12,930 nt of DNA from Helicobacteraceae bacterium (lineage in GTDB: Bacteria; Campylobacterota; Campylobacteria; Campylobacterales; Sulfurimonadaceae): positions 1-12,930 of the forward strand of contig JAUVKK010000004.1 of assembly GCA_030596305.1 (NCBI GenBank), read 5' to 3'. Positions 6,263 through 12,789 of the stretch are shown one piece after another. Numbering within the stretch: position 1 is the first letter of the stretch; each line of letters opens with the position of its first letter. Below the pieces are notes generated by a model that was not told the DNA's origin, did not search any database, and saw only the letters and a program-made list of their open reading frames with translations. The translations under genes and the position numbers were made by a program.

Positions 6263-7151
6263 TTAATTTTTCGAAGGCTTCATCTACGCTGGCAGCTTTG
6301 TCTGTCACAAAAAGATAGACGGCAGCATTCAGCTTTGCAAGTTTCAGGTACTCATCTGATGGATCTGAGAGTTTTTTGAGTGAGTCCTCGAGGGTGATAG
6401 CGTCCCATGACTTGTTGTAGTTAATGCCGTAATACTGCGGGTCAATAATAAACTCTTCGACCTCCCCATCTTTAGAGATCCAGAGACGCCCTTTGCTAAA
6501 GAGCTCAGGGGTCCCTTCATTACCTTGTATCAGTGCAAAGCGTTTGTAACGGTCTGAAAAGATCTCTACATATTTTTTGACATAGGGTTTGTGAAACACA
6601 CCGGTAATAGCGTAATCACTCTGCGCGATCCGAGGCAGCTTTTCAATGGTGTTAAAACCGGTACGAAGTCCTAATCGCATACGTATCTCACTAAGTCTGT
6701 GCAGGGCATTAAAGTGTTTTTCACGATCAAAGTAGTGAACATTAGATGGAAGCGCCATGTTTGTACAGATATCTTTGATGGTGATACCGCCTTTTGCCGG
6801 TGTCAGGTCATCGCCGATGACAACAAGGTTAAGACCGGACTCTTCAAGTACCTTCGCGACCAGGGGAAAGATGTAGGGGTTTTTTGCCTTACCGTCAAAA
6901 GGGTATCCCAGCTCTATAGAATTTTCTACTTTTTGATGGGTGATATATTGATCACATGTTGCAATAGCCCCTCTAAACTCCGCTGTTGTCTCAGGCTTGA
7001 GCCGCCATCCCAGTAAAAATGCTGCTATCTGCTCGCCGTGGATGCTCTGGTCGAGTATCTGACGCATCATATCTTCGCTCTCTTCAAAACTGAGATCTCT
7101 GTTGCCTTTTGGGCCTGTGCCTACTGCGTGTACATATTTGTGAAAATCCAT
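6255..7151 (-). CDS. TrpD2/YbiB-like protein (glycosyltransferase family 3 fold), 298 aa
   Basis: The chosen start is ATG at 7151 (MDFHKYVHAVGTGPKGNRDL). An in-frame TTG 42 bases upstream would add 14 residues of unlikely sequence. The protein follows the anthranilate phosphoribosyltransferase fold: an N-terminal helical domain with LSFEESEDMMRQIL and HGEQIAAFLLGWRLKPET, then LGYPFDGKAKNPYIFPLVAKVL and LVVIGDDLTPAKGGITIKDI. The glycine-rich GTGGD phosphoribosyl-diphosphate loop of true TrpD is not conserved in its usual place. The FDG-K-K-N pattern is instead typical of the TrpD2 (YbiB) branch, for which nucleic-acid binding rather than tryptophan synthesis has been reported. No trp genes are nearby. 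It is coupled to the MFS gene. Catalysis of a phosphoribosyl transfer cannot be excluded. Confidence 0.75.
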   Translation of the reverse strand: MDFHKYVHAVGTGPKGNRDLSFEESEDMMRQILDQSIHGEQIAAFLLGWRLKPETTAEFRGAIATCDQYITHQKVENSIELGYPFDGKAKNPYIFPLVAKVLEESGLNLVVIGDDLTPAKGGITIKDICTNMALPSNVHYFDREKHFNALHRLSEIRMRLGLRTGFNTIEKLPRIAQSDYAITGVFHKPYVKKYVEIFSDRYKRFALIQGNEGTPELFSKGRLWISKDGEVEEFIIDPQYYGINYNKSWDAITLEDSLKKLSDPSDEYLKLAKLNAAVYLFVTDKAASVDEAFEKLNG

Positions 7152-7282
7152 AATTTCTCTTAGTTGATAATTTATAAGTCTTGAGTTTAACAAAATAGTA
7201 ATGATTAAACGCTTGATTTATGTCATGAGGCCGCTCCAAGACAGAGATACTTTGGCTCTTGATACATATCATCGAAATGCAT

Positions 7283-7320
7283 TTTGGTTTTTTATATACT
7301 GCATGTATATAGTAAAAGGA
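7283..7320 (+). promoter_or_regulatory. Predicted promoter and ribosome site of the ODP histidine kinase
   Basis: TATACT (7295-7300) follows the T-rich tract TTTTGGTTTTTTA and predicts a start near 7307 with a 20-nt leader. AAAAGGA at 7314-7320 lies 6 bases before the ATG at 7327, which decides that start over the in-frame ATG at 7201. The paired TGACA repeats found downstream of the regulator are absent here, so there is no sign of autoregulation through that motif. Confidence 0.5.
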
Positions 7321-7326
7321 ATTGAT

Positions 7327-9162
7327 ATGGATTTTACACGCCCGATCGAGATTGCTGACAAGATATACTGGGTCGGTATGTATCTTGAAAACGATCCTTT
7401 CCAGTGTCATCCATACTTTATAGAAAACGGTGATGAATCTGTTTTGGTTGACCCGGGTTCGATGTTGGAGTTTGATGCTGTAGTGAGAAAAGTCAACACT
7501 ATCAGTTCAATGAGCTCAGTAAAATACATTATCTTACATCATCAAGATCCCGACCTTGCTGCTGCCGTACCGGAGATGGAAAAACTGATTAACCGCGATG
7601 ACCTGCTTGTTGTGACACACAGCCGGATGGTGCCTTTGGTGAAGCACTATCTGATAACCTCTGAGTACTATGAGATAGACAAACACGACCACCGTCTCGA
7701 TGATGGTGACTTGCATCTTCAGTTTGTGACAACCCCGTATTGTCACTCACCGGGTGCTTTTGTCTCCTATGAGCCAGAGACTAAAACACTTTTCTCCGGT
7801 GATATATTTGGCGGCATCGAAGAGTCCTGGGAATTTTATGCCAAAGATGACTATTTTGAAAAAGCCAAGCAGTTCCACGCGGAGTATATGCCCAGTAAAG
7901 ACATCTTTAATTATGCACTCTCAAAGATCGAGACTTTGGACATCAACCTCATAGCACCCCAGCATGGATCGGTCATTGAAAAAGAGAGAGTCTATCCGTT
8001 AATCGAAAAGATGAAGGCACTTGAGTGCGGACTCTATATTGAAAAGGGCTATAACGAACAGCTTATCGATACCATCGATGCCTTAAAGCGAAAAGATATT
8101 GCGCTTTTAGAGTCGTTGAGCCATTTTCAGATGTTGATGGACACCATGCACGAAGCGGTTATTGTCTCTTCGGATGAGAAGGGGATTATAGACCTGAACT
8201 CTGCTGCAGAAAATATTTTTGGGTACTCAAAATCTGAGTTTCTAAAAATGCGCCTTCTGAACATTGTTGGCGAGGCATCTGCATCGCTCTATTCGGAATC
8301 ACTCACTGCAGAAGATGTTGACTCCTTTGAGATAGAGCTCATTCGTTATGATGGAACACCTTTTCCTGCTTTGGTAGGAGGACGCAACAGCTATAGAGAC
8401 AACCTTCCTGTACGGATCACGACGGTGATCGATTTGAGTGAGTTAAAAGAAAAAGAGGCACTTCTCTTTCAAAAAGCAAAGATGGCAGATATGGGAGAGA
8501 TGATAGGCAACATCGCTCACCAATGGCGCCAGCCTCTTTCGATGATCAACATGATCGTTGCTGTGTTAAAAGAGAAAAACAGACGCGATGTCTTGGAACA
8601 AGAAGAGCTTGGCGCTAAGCTGAGTGAGGTTGAAAATAGTATTCAGTACATGTCGGGAACAATGGATGATTTTATGAGCTTTTACAAGCCCAATAAGAAA
8701 AAAGAGGAGTTCTGTGTCTGCAATGCTGTTGAAAAAGCACTAGAGATCATCGCACCTGACCTTCCTGCAAAAGGGATCGAACTTAGATTTGAACCGAAGT
8801 ATGAGTATTATGTCCACGGCTATATCAATGAATATACTCAGGTCTTAGTCTCTCTTTTGACCAATGCAAAAGATCTGTTGGTCCATAGAGGTATAGAATC
8901 TGCTTACATTAAGATCGAGATCTTTGAAAAAGATGGTGAAGTTGTATTAGAGGTGAGTGATAATGCAGGTGGTATGAAAGAGGAGAACTTAAATCGTATT
9001 TTTGAGCCGTACTTTACAACTAAACACAAGTCATCCGGAACAGGACTGGGACTCTATATCTCCAAGATGATCATCGAAAACAGTATGAGCGGCATACTAA
9101 GTGGCGAGAACATGGATGAGGGTGCCAAATTTGCAATAGCGATGCGGAGGGTTTTTAGATGA
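7327..9162 (+). CDS. Soluble sensor histidine kinase with diiron ODP domain and PAS domain, 611 aa
   Basis: Residues about 1-245 form a metallo-beta-lactamase-fold ODP domain like that of flavodiiron proteins, without flavodoxin. The full set of likely iron ligands is present: HHQDPD (H72, D74, D76), H140 in CHSPG, D159 in SGDIF, and H213 in PQHGS. Known ODP domains bind O2 at a diiron site. A helical linker, a PAS domain (about 265-370; MHEAVIVSSDEKGIIDLNSA) and a kinase core follow: H398 in IAHQWRQPL is the phosphoacceptor, N513 in LLTNAKD, D545 in DNAGG, and GTGLGLYISK the ATP lid. No membrane helix is seen, so it senses in the cytoplasm. The 3' end overlaps the regulator gene by 4 bases. 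The start at 7327 is supported by AAAAGGA; the 42 codons upstream look noncoding. Inference: an oxygen or redox sensor for the anaerobic genes to its right. Confidence 0.9.
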   Translation: MDFTRPIEIADKIYWVGMYLENDPFQCHPYFIENGDESVLVDPGSMLEFDAVVRKVNTISSMSSVKYIILHHQDPDLAAAVPEMEKLINRDDLLVVTHSRMVPLVKHYLITSEYYEIDKHDHRLDDGDLHLQFVTTPYCHSPGAFVSYEPETKTLFSGDIFGGIEESWEFYAKDDYFEKAKQFHAEYMPSKDIFNYALSKIETLDINLIAPQHGSVIEKERVYPLIEKMKALECGLYIEKGYNEQLIDTIDALKRKDIALLESLSHFQMLMDTMHEAVIVSSDEKGIIDLNSAAENIFGYSKSEFLKMRLLNIVGEASASLYSESLTAEDVDSFEIELIRYDGTPFPALVGGRNSYRDNLPVRITTVIDLSELKEKEALLFQKAKMADMGEMIGNIAHQWRQPLSMINMIVAVLKEKNRRDVLEQEELGAKLSEVENSIQYMSGTMDDFMSFYKPNKKKEEFCVCNAVEKALEIIAPDLPAKGIELRFEPKYEYYVHGYINEYTQVLVSLLTNAKDLLVHRGIESAYIKIEIFEKDGEVVLEVSDNAGGMKEENLNRIFEPYFTTKHKSSGTGLGLYISKMIIENSMSGILSGENMDEGAKFAIAMRRVFR

Positions 9163-9845
9163 GTGAGAAGATCAGTGATATTTCAATCTTGGTGGCTGAA
9201 GATGAAAAACAGGTCTTAGAGCCTATGGTAGAGTATCTTCAACTCTTTTTTGAAGATGTCTATACAGCCAGAGATGGTTTGAATGCGTTTAGGATCTACG
9301 AGAGTAAAAAGCCCGACATCATTATCTCAGATATCCATATGCCGCATATGGATGGACTCACCATGATCGAAAAGATCCGCAAAAAAGATAAAAAGACAAA
9401 GATCATTATCACAACGGCACATTCAGAACGAGAGAAGTTGTTGCAGGCAATAAAACTGCACCTGGTCGAGTACCTGATAAAACCTGTTCAAAGCGACCTT
9501 CTTAAAGAGATGCTGCTCTCTTTGGTAGCTGAACTGCGTCAAAATGCAGACCGTGTTGATCTGAAAGAGGGCTATACCTGGGACAGTGCAGGAAAGTTCC
9601 TGTTGCACAAGGGTGAAGAGGTGGCGCTGAAAGAGAAAGAGAAAAAAGTGCTTGACCTGCTCTGTGCCCATGCCAACCAGACAGTCTCAGTTTTTGATAT
9701 CTATAACTATCTCTATGAAGACCAGCCAGACAGAGAGTTCTCCTCTAACTCCATTACCTCTTTGATGAAACGTATTCGTCCTAAGTTGCCTGAAGATACA
9801 ATCTCAGCGGTCTATGGAGTAGGATATATTCTATATACTAAGTAA
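9159..9845 (+). CDS. OmpR-family response regulator, partner of the ODP kinase, 228 aa
   Basis: A receiver domain (residues 1-125) has the acidic pair E14/D15, the phosphoacceptor D58 in SDIHMPHMDG, T86 in ITTAH, and K108 in LIKPV. All the residues of an active receiver are present. The C-terminal part (about 140-228) is an OmpR/PhoB-type winged helix, with KEKEKKVLDLL, SNSITSLMKRIRPKL as recognition helix region, and VYGVGYIL as wing. Regulators of this class bind direct repeats and activate sigma-70 promoters. Three promoters carrying paired 10-bp direct repeats lie just downstream and are the obvious candidate targets (inference). The start codon overlaps the kinase stop (ATGA), so the pair is translationally coupled. 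Confidence 0.92.
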   Translation: MSEKISDISILVAEDEKQVLEPMVEYLQLFFEDVYTARDGLNAFRIYESKKPDIIISDIHMPHMDGLTMIEKIRKKDKKTKIIITTAHSEREKLLQAIKLHLVEYLIKPVQSDLLKEMLLSLVAELRQNADRVDLKEGYTWDSAGKFLLHKGEEVALKEKEKKVLDLLCAHANQTVSVFDIYNYLYEDQPDREFSSNSITSLMKRIRPKLPEDTISAVYGVGYILYTK

Positions 9846-9870
9846 AATTGTGGAAAAACCACTGATTTTT
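9844..9870 (+). terminator. Probable terminator after the response regulator
   Basis: AAAAT (9844-9848) with ATTTT (9865-9869) and GTGG (9850-9853) with CCAC (9859-9862) can pair around AAAAA, followed by a T-run. The stem is interrupted and overlaps the stop codon, so efficiency is uncertain. Confidence 0.5.
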
Positions 9871-9873
9871 ACC

Positions 9874-9908
9874 TTTTGACAGTTTTTGACAAACTCTTTT
9901 TCTATACT
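9874..9908 (+). promoter_or_regulatory. Paired-repeat promoter module 1
   Basis: TTTTGACAGT and TTTTGACAAA are direct repeats with a 10-bp period. The second TTGACA ends 11 bases before TATACT (9903-9908), with CTCTTTTTC between. Neither TTGACA has the 17-bp spacing of a -35 element, so the repeats look like an activator site of the PhoB/OmpR arrangement. Predicted start about 9915, at the first bases of RNA 1. Confidence 0.7.
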
Positions 9909-9913
9909 TTTGG

Positions 9914-9985
9914 CAGAGGTGTTATTACGCAACCATTAAGATTCAAAGCCTTAAGACAAACGACGAAAGTCCTTTCGCACCTCTG
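9914..9985 (+). ncRNA. Candidate small RNA 1 with complementary ends, about 72 nt
   Basis: The predicted transcript opens with CAGAGGTG (9914-9921) and is closed by its exact complement CACCTCTG (9978-9985). Inside, TTAAG/CTTAA (9936-9940, 9950-9954) and GAC-GAAA-GTC (9962-9971) can form two small hairpins, the latter with a GNRA loop. No open frame with a start codon fits. No U-run follows, so the 3' end may come from processing or the transcript may continue. Four blocks recur in the same order in RNA 2 (CAGAGGTG, AGATT, CCTTAAGA, GCACCTCT), and TATTACGC (9923-9930) recurs at the start of RNA 3. The following 80 bases up to module 2 are A+T-rich, with no gene seen; TATACT at 10001 and TATACA at 10042 are promoter-like but lack the repeats. 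Confidence 0.55.
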
Positions 9986-10066
9986 AATAGATTCCTCCGT
10001 TTTATACTCCAAAATTAAATAACCTCCAAAAAACTCTTTTTTATACAAGTTTTACATAGAAACCAA

Positions 10067-10101
10067 TTTTGACAAGATCTGACATACTCTTTTTCTATAC
10101 T
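10067..10101 (+). promoter_or_regulatory. Paired-repeat promoter module 2
   Basis: TTGACA (10069-10074) and CTGACA (10079-10084), 10 bp apart, then CTCTTTTTC and TATACT (10096-10101) with the same 11-base gap as module 1. The stretch CTCTTTTTCTATACT is identical to module 1. Predicted start about 10108, again at the first base of a CAGAGGTG. Confidence 0.7.
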
Positions 10102-10107
10102 GTTAAT

Positions 10108-10197
10108 CAGAGGTGCAAAAAGAGATATTCATACTCCAATATAAACATACTCTTTTAACTAGATTTATCCTTAAGAATGCACGGTGTATGCACCTCT
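10108..10197 (+). ncRNA. Candidate small RNA 2 with complementary ends, about 89 nt
   Basis: AGAGGTGCA (10109-10117) pairs perfectly with TGCACCTCT (10189-10197). A second helix forms between AAAAGAG (10118-10124) and CTCTTTT (10150-10156), stacking directly on the closing helix. A third small hairpin is possible around 10177-10188. The segment shares ordered blocks with RNA 1 (CAGAGGTG, AGATT at 10161, CCTTAAGA at 10169, GCACCTCT at 10190), so the two look like diverged copies. There is no coding frame and no U-run terminator. Bases 10198-10278 between this and module 3 are very A+T-rich, and I see nothing else in them. Confidence 0.55.
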
Positions 10198-10276
10198 CAT
10201 CTTCATTAAAAAATTTCCTACTCTATCAATATTATCAAAATATAAACGCATATTAATTTATATAAATACTTTCCAA

Positions 10277-10311
10277 GATTGACACGATCTGACATTATCT
10301 TTTATTATACT
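10277..10311 (+). promoter_or_regulatory. Paired-repeat promoter module 3, upstream of nrdD
   Basis: TTGACA (10279-10284) and CTGACA (10289-10294) with a 10-bp period, and TATACT (10306-10311) after the same 11-base gap. GATCTGACAT is shared with module 2. The predicted start near 10318 coincides with the first bases of the long inverted repeat of RNA 3, about 290 nt before the nrdD ATG. Confidence 0.7.
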
Positions 10312-10316
10312 TACAC

Positions 10317-10590
10317 TATTACGCCACCAACTAAATACCTAAAAACTCAAGAGTTATATAAGAGGTGAGATTTGAACGAAGAGAGATGAAGACCTAGCCG
10401 TAGCTAAGTCGAGGCTCTATTTGTTTGAAGATTGCCTCTTATATAACTCCCCGAAGGGTGAGGGTACTTTTGCACATACTCTGCGTTAGATAACCTCCAC
10501 CGTAGCTACGGCCACGCTGAAGAACATCTGCCTTGATTATGTACAAAATTACCCTCATTGAGATTTGGGTATTTAGTTGGTGGCGTAATA
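10317..10590 (+). ncRNA. Large structured leader RNA of nrdD (three-way junction), about 274 nt
   Basis: Helix P1 pairs 10317-10343 with 10564-10590: 27 bp, of which 26 are Watson-Crick and one is U-G. It starts TATTACGCCACC and ends GGTGGCGTAATA. Helix P2 pairs GAGTTATATAAGAGG (10351-10365) with 10435-10449 perfectly. Its arm continues through 10371-10385 with 10415-10429 (mostly paired) to a terminal hairpin GACCTAGC-CGTA-GCTAAGTC (10391-10410). A CCC-CGAA-GGG hairpin (about 10450-10458) partly overlaps the foot of P3. P3 pairs 10459-10478 with 10538-10557 (18 of 20), capped by a region holding the palindrome CCGTAGCTACGG (10500-10511). The ribosome site AGGAGA (10598-10603) lies just outside P1. 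No start codon opens a credible frame. It does not match a riboswitch I know; a cobalamin riboswitch was considered and not supported. Confidence 0.7.
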
Positions 10591-10609
10591 TCTGAGCAGG
10601 AGAGCTAAT

Positions 10610-12760
10610 ATGTTAGAAGAGATACTAAAGAGAAATGGTGAACGGGAAGAATTTGTTCCTTATAAGATAGAAGATGCCATAAAAAAAGCATTTAAAAGTG
10701 AAAATGTCATCTATGACAACAGCCTCTTCTTTCGTGTTATAGAGAGACTCAAACCCAAACGTACAGCAGCCGTCGAGGATATCCAGGATCTCATTGAAAA
10801 AGAGCTGTACAAAGCACGCTACTTTGATGTGATGAAATCTTTTATGCTCTATAGGCTGATGCATAAGATGAAACGTGAACACACACATGGCTTCAGTGAA
10901 GACACAACTTATATTAATGCGGTTCAGACCATTGAAGAGTATATCAATGGGACAGACTGGCGTATCAAAGCCAACTCTAACACAGGCTACTCGAATGCCG
11001 GGTTGGTCAATAACAGTGCAGGAAAGGTTATCGCCAACTACTGGCTTGACAAGATCTACTCTAAAGAGGAGGGGTATGCCCATCGTAATGGGGACTACCA
11101 CATTCATGACCTTGACTGTCTGACCGGGTATTGTGCGGGATGGAGTCTTCGTGTTCTGCTTGATGAAGGCTTTAACGGGGTGCGTGGACGTGTTGAATCA
11201 GACGCCCCGTCACACCTGAGAGAGGCTTTGGGACAGATGGCAAATTTCCTAGGGATACTGCAGAGTGAGTGGGCAGGGGCGCAGGCCTTTAGCTCATTTG
11301 ATACCTACCTTGCACCTTATCTCTTTAGAGACAAATTGAGTTATAAAGAGACAAAAAAAGCGATACGAAGCTTTATCTACAACCTCAATGTTCCGGCGCG
11401 CTGGGGACAGAGTCCTTTTACGAATATTACCATTGACTGGACGGTGCCGGATGACCTGAAAGATCAGACGCCGACTAGAAACCAGCACCACCTTTTCAGT
11501 GACCTTGATGATGCAGAACTTCTGCTCGAAGCCTTTGAAAGAGGGGCTGAGAGTTTTACACAGATGACCTACAGACATTTCCAAAAAGAGATGAATGTCA
11601 TCAACAAAGCTTTTTATGAGGTGATGACAGAGGGTGACCGTAACGGCCAGCCTTTTACCTTCCCAATTCCTACCGTGAACATCACTGAAGATTTTGACTG
11701 GTACGGCGAGAACACGGACATACTGTTTGAGAACAGTGCCAAGATCGGTTCGTCGTACTTTCAGAACTTTATCGGCAGCCAATATCTACGTGATGAATCG
11801 GGTACGTTAGTTGAGAACCCTGAAGCCTATAAACCGGGGCATGTGCGCAGTATGTGCTGCCGTCTGCAGCTTGATCTTAGAGAGCTGCTTAAACGCGGTG
11901 GCGGTCTCTTTGGCTCAGCTGAGATGACAGGAAGCATCGGTGTTGTCACCATCAACATGGCACGCTTGGGTTATGTGTATGCAGGTGATAAAAAATCACT
12001 CTACAGTGAGCTTGACAGGTTGATGGAGTTGGCCAAGTCGACATTGGAAAAAAAGCGTGTGTTTATTCAAGAGATGTACGATAGAGGGCTGTTTCCGTAT
12101 ACATCACGTTACCTGCCGGGCTTTAATAATCACTTCTCAACCATCGGTGTGAACGGGATGAATGAGATGATACGAAACTTCAGTAAAGAGAGTCAGAGTA
12201 TTACCGATAAAGAGGGTGAAGCCTTTGCCATAGAGTTTTTAGAACATATGCGTGACAGAATGGTGGAGTTCCAAGAGGAGACAGGTAACCTTTATAACCT
12301 TGAAGCGACACCGGCAGAGGGGACGACCTACCGCTTTGCCAAAGAGGATAAAAAACGTTACCCGGACATCTTGCAGGCCGGTTTTGATGAGAACATCTAC
12401 TATACCAACTCATCTCAGATCCCGGCTAACTATACAGATGACCCGTTTGCAGCACTTGACCTGCAAGATGAACTGCAATGCAAATACACCGGCGGAACGG
12501 TACTGCATCTCTATATGAGAGAGAAGTTGAGTTCAACAGAGGCATGTCGTAAACTGGTGAAAAATGTCATCTCAAACTACAGACTCCCCTACATCACCAT
12601 CACCCCGGTCTTTTCGATCTGTGAAAAGCATGGTTACTTGAGTGGGGAGCATGAGTTCTGCCCGCAGTGTGATGAGGAACTAGTCCAAGAGTACAAACAG
12701 CAAGAGGAGGGTGCAGAGCAAAAAACTTTGCCTCAGCAAAAAGAGCCTGTCACAGCGTGA
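10610..12760 (+). CDS. nrdD: Anaerobic (class III) ribonucleoside-triphosphate reductase, large part lacking the glycyl-radical motif, 716 aa
   Basis: The enzyme makes deoxyribonucleotides without oxygen. Residues 1-95 are an ATP cone (ILKRNGEREEFVPYKIEDAIKKAF). The catalytic barrel follows, with GDYHIHDLDCLTGYCAGWS (C170, C175) and SMCCRLQLDLREL (C416/C417, the thiyl-radical region). It also has RGGGLFGSAEMTGSIGVVTINMARLGY and YNLEATPAEGTTYRFAKEDK, all typical of NrdD. A zinc site is seen at FSICEKHGYLSGEHEFCPQC (C671, H674, C684, C687). After it, where the family normally has the glycyl-radical RV-GY-RP segment, there is only a Glu/Gln-rich tail (EYKQQEEGAEQKTLPQQKEPVTA). That segment is encoded by the next gene. 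AGGAGA lies 6 bases before the ATG. Expression probably depends on promoter module 3 and the structured leader. No FNR-type site was seen upstream. Confidence 0.93.
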   Translation: MLEEILKRNGEREEFVPYKIEDAIKKAFKSENVIYDNSLFFRVIERLKPKRTAAVEDIQDLIEKELYKARYFDVMKSFMLYRLMHKMKREHTHGFSEDTTYINAVQTIEEYINGTDWRIKANSNTGYSNAGLVNNSAGKVIANYWLDKIYSKEEGYAHRNGDYHIHDLDCLTGYCAGWSLRVLLDEGFNGVRGRVESDAPSHLREALGQMANFLGILQSEWAGAQAFSSFDTYLAPYLFRDKLSYKETKKAIRSFIYNLNVPARWGQSPFTNITIDWTVPDDLKDQTPTRNQHHLFSDLDDAELLLEAFERGAESFTQMTYRHFQKEMNVINKAFYEVMTEGDRNGQPFTFPIPTVNITEDFDWYGENTDILFENSAKIGSSYFQNFIGSQYLRDESGTLVENPEAYKPGHVRSMCCRLQLDLRELLKRGGGLFGSAEMTGSIGVVTINMARLGYVYAGDKKSLYSELDRLMELAKSTLEKKRVFIQEMYDRGLFPYTSRYLPGFNNHFSTIGVNGMNEMIRNFSKESQSITDKEGEAFAIEFLEHMRDRMVEFQEETGNLYNLEATPAEGTTYRFAKEDKKRYPDILQAGFDENIYYTNSSQIPANYTDDPFAALDLQDELQCKYTGGTVLHLYMREKLSSTEACRKLVKNVISNYRLPYITITPVFSICEKHGYLSGEHEFCPQCDEELVQEYKQQEEGAEQKTLPQQKEPVTA

Positions 12761-12763
12761 CAG
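12747..12763 (+). other. Hairpin over the nrdD stop codon
   Basis: CTGTCAC (12747-12753) and GTGACAG (12757-12763) form a perfect 7-bp stem with loop AGC, and the TGA stop lies in the 3' arm. It follows an A5 run (12738-12742) by four bases. It has no U-run, so it is not a terminator. It could tune the expression ratio of the two NrdD pieces, mark a processing site, or stimulate a frameshift. Confidence 0.5.
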
Positions 12764-12789
12764 AACACATTAAATACAAAGGATCAATC

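Noticed and set aside
5852..6379. A 175-codon plus-strand frame
   Set aside because: It lies antisense to the MFS and TrpD2-like genes, and its low-complexity K/D/G-rich translation is what a shadow of a membrane-protein gene gives.
7201..7326. N-terminal extension of the ODP kinase from an ATG at 7201
   Set aside because: The 42 extra residues do not look like protein of this family, no ribosome site precedes 7201, and a promoter plus AAAAGGA precede the ATG at 7327, where the ODP domain begins.
10021..10050. A fourth promoter module (AACTCTTTTTTATACA)
   Set aside because: The T-tract and -10-like hexamer resemble the modules, but both TGACA repeats are missing at the expected spacing.
10317..10590. 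Cobalamin riboswitch upstream of nrdD
   Set aside because: A GCCACGCTGA stretch recalled the B12 box, but the box itself and the surrounding conserved core are absent, and the enzyme is class III, not cobalamin-dependent.
10317..10590. Mobile element or retron RNA because of the nested inverted repeats
   Set aside because: No reverse transcriptase, transposase or target duplication is present, and the structure starts exactly at a predicted transcription start shared in design with two other modules.
9846..10609. CRISPR array or tandem-repeat locus
   Set aside because: The repeated units are promoters about 190-210 bp apart with diverged RNA sequences between them, not regular repeat-spacer units.
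10625..11782. Minus-strand frames of about 160 codons inside nrdD
   Set aside because: They are shadows of the strongly conserved nrdD frame and have no domain or ribosome site of their own.
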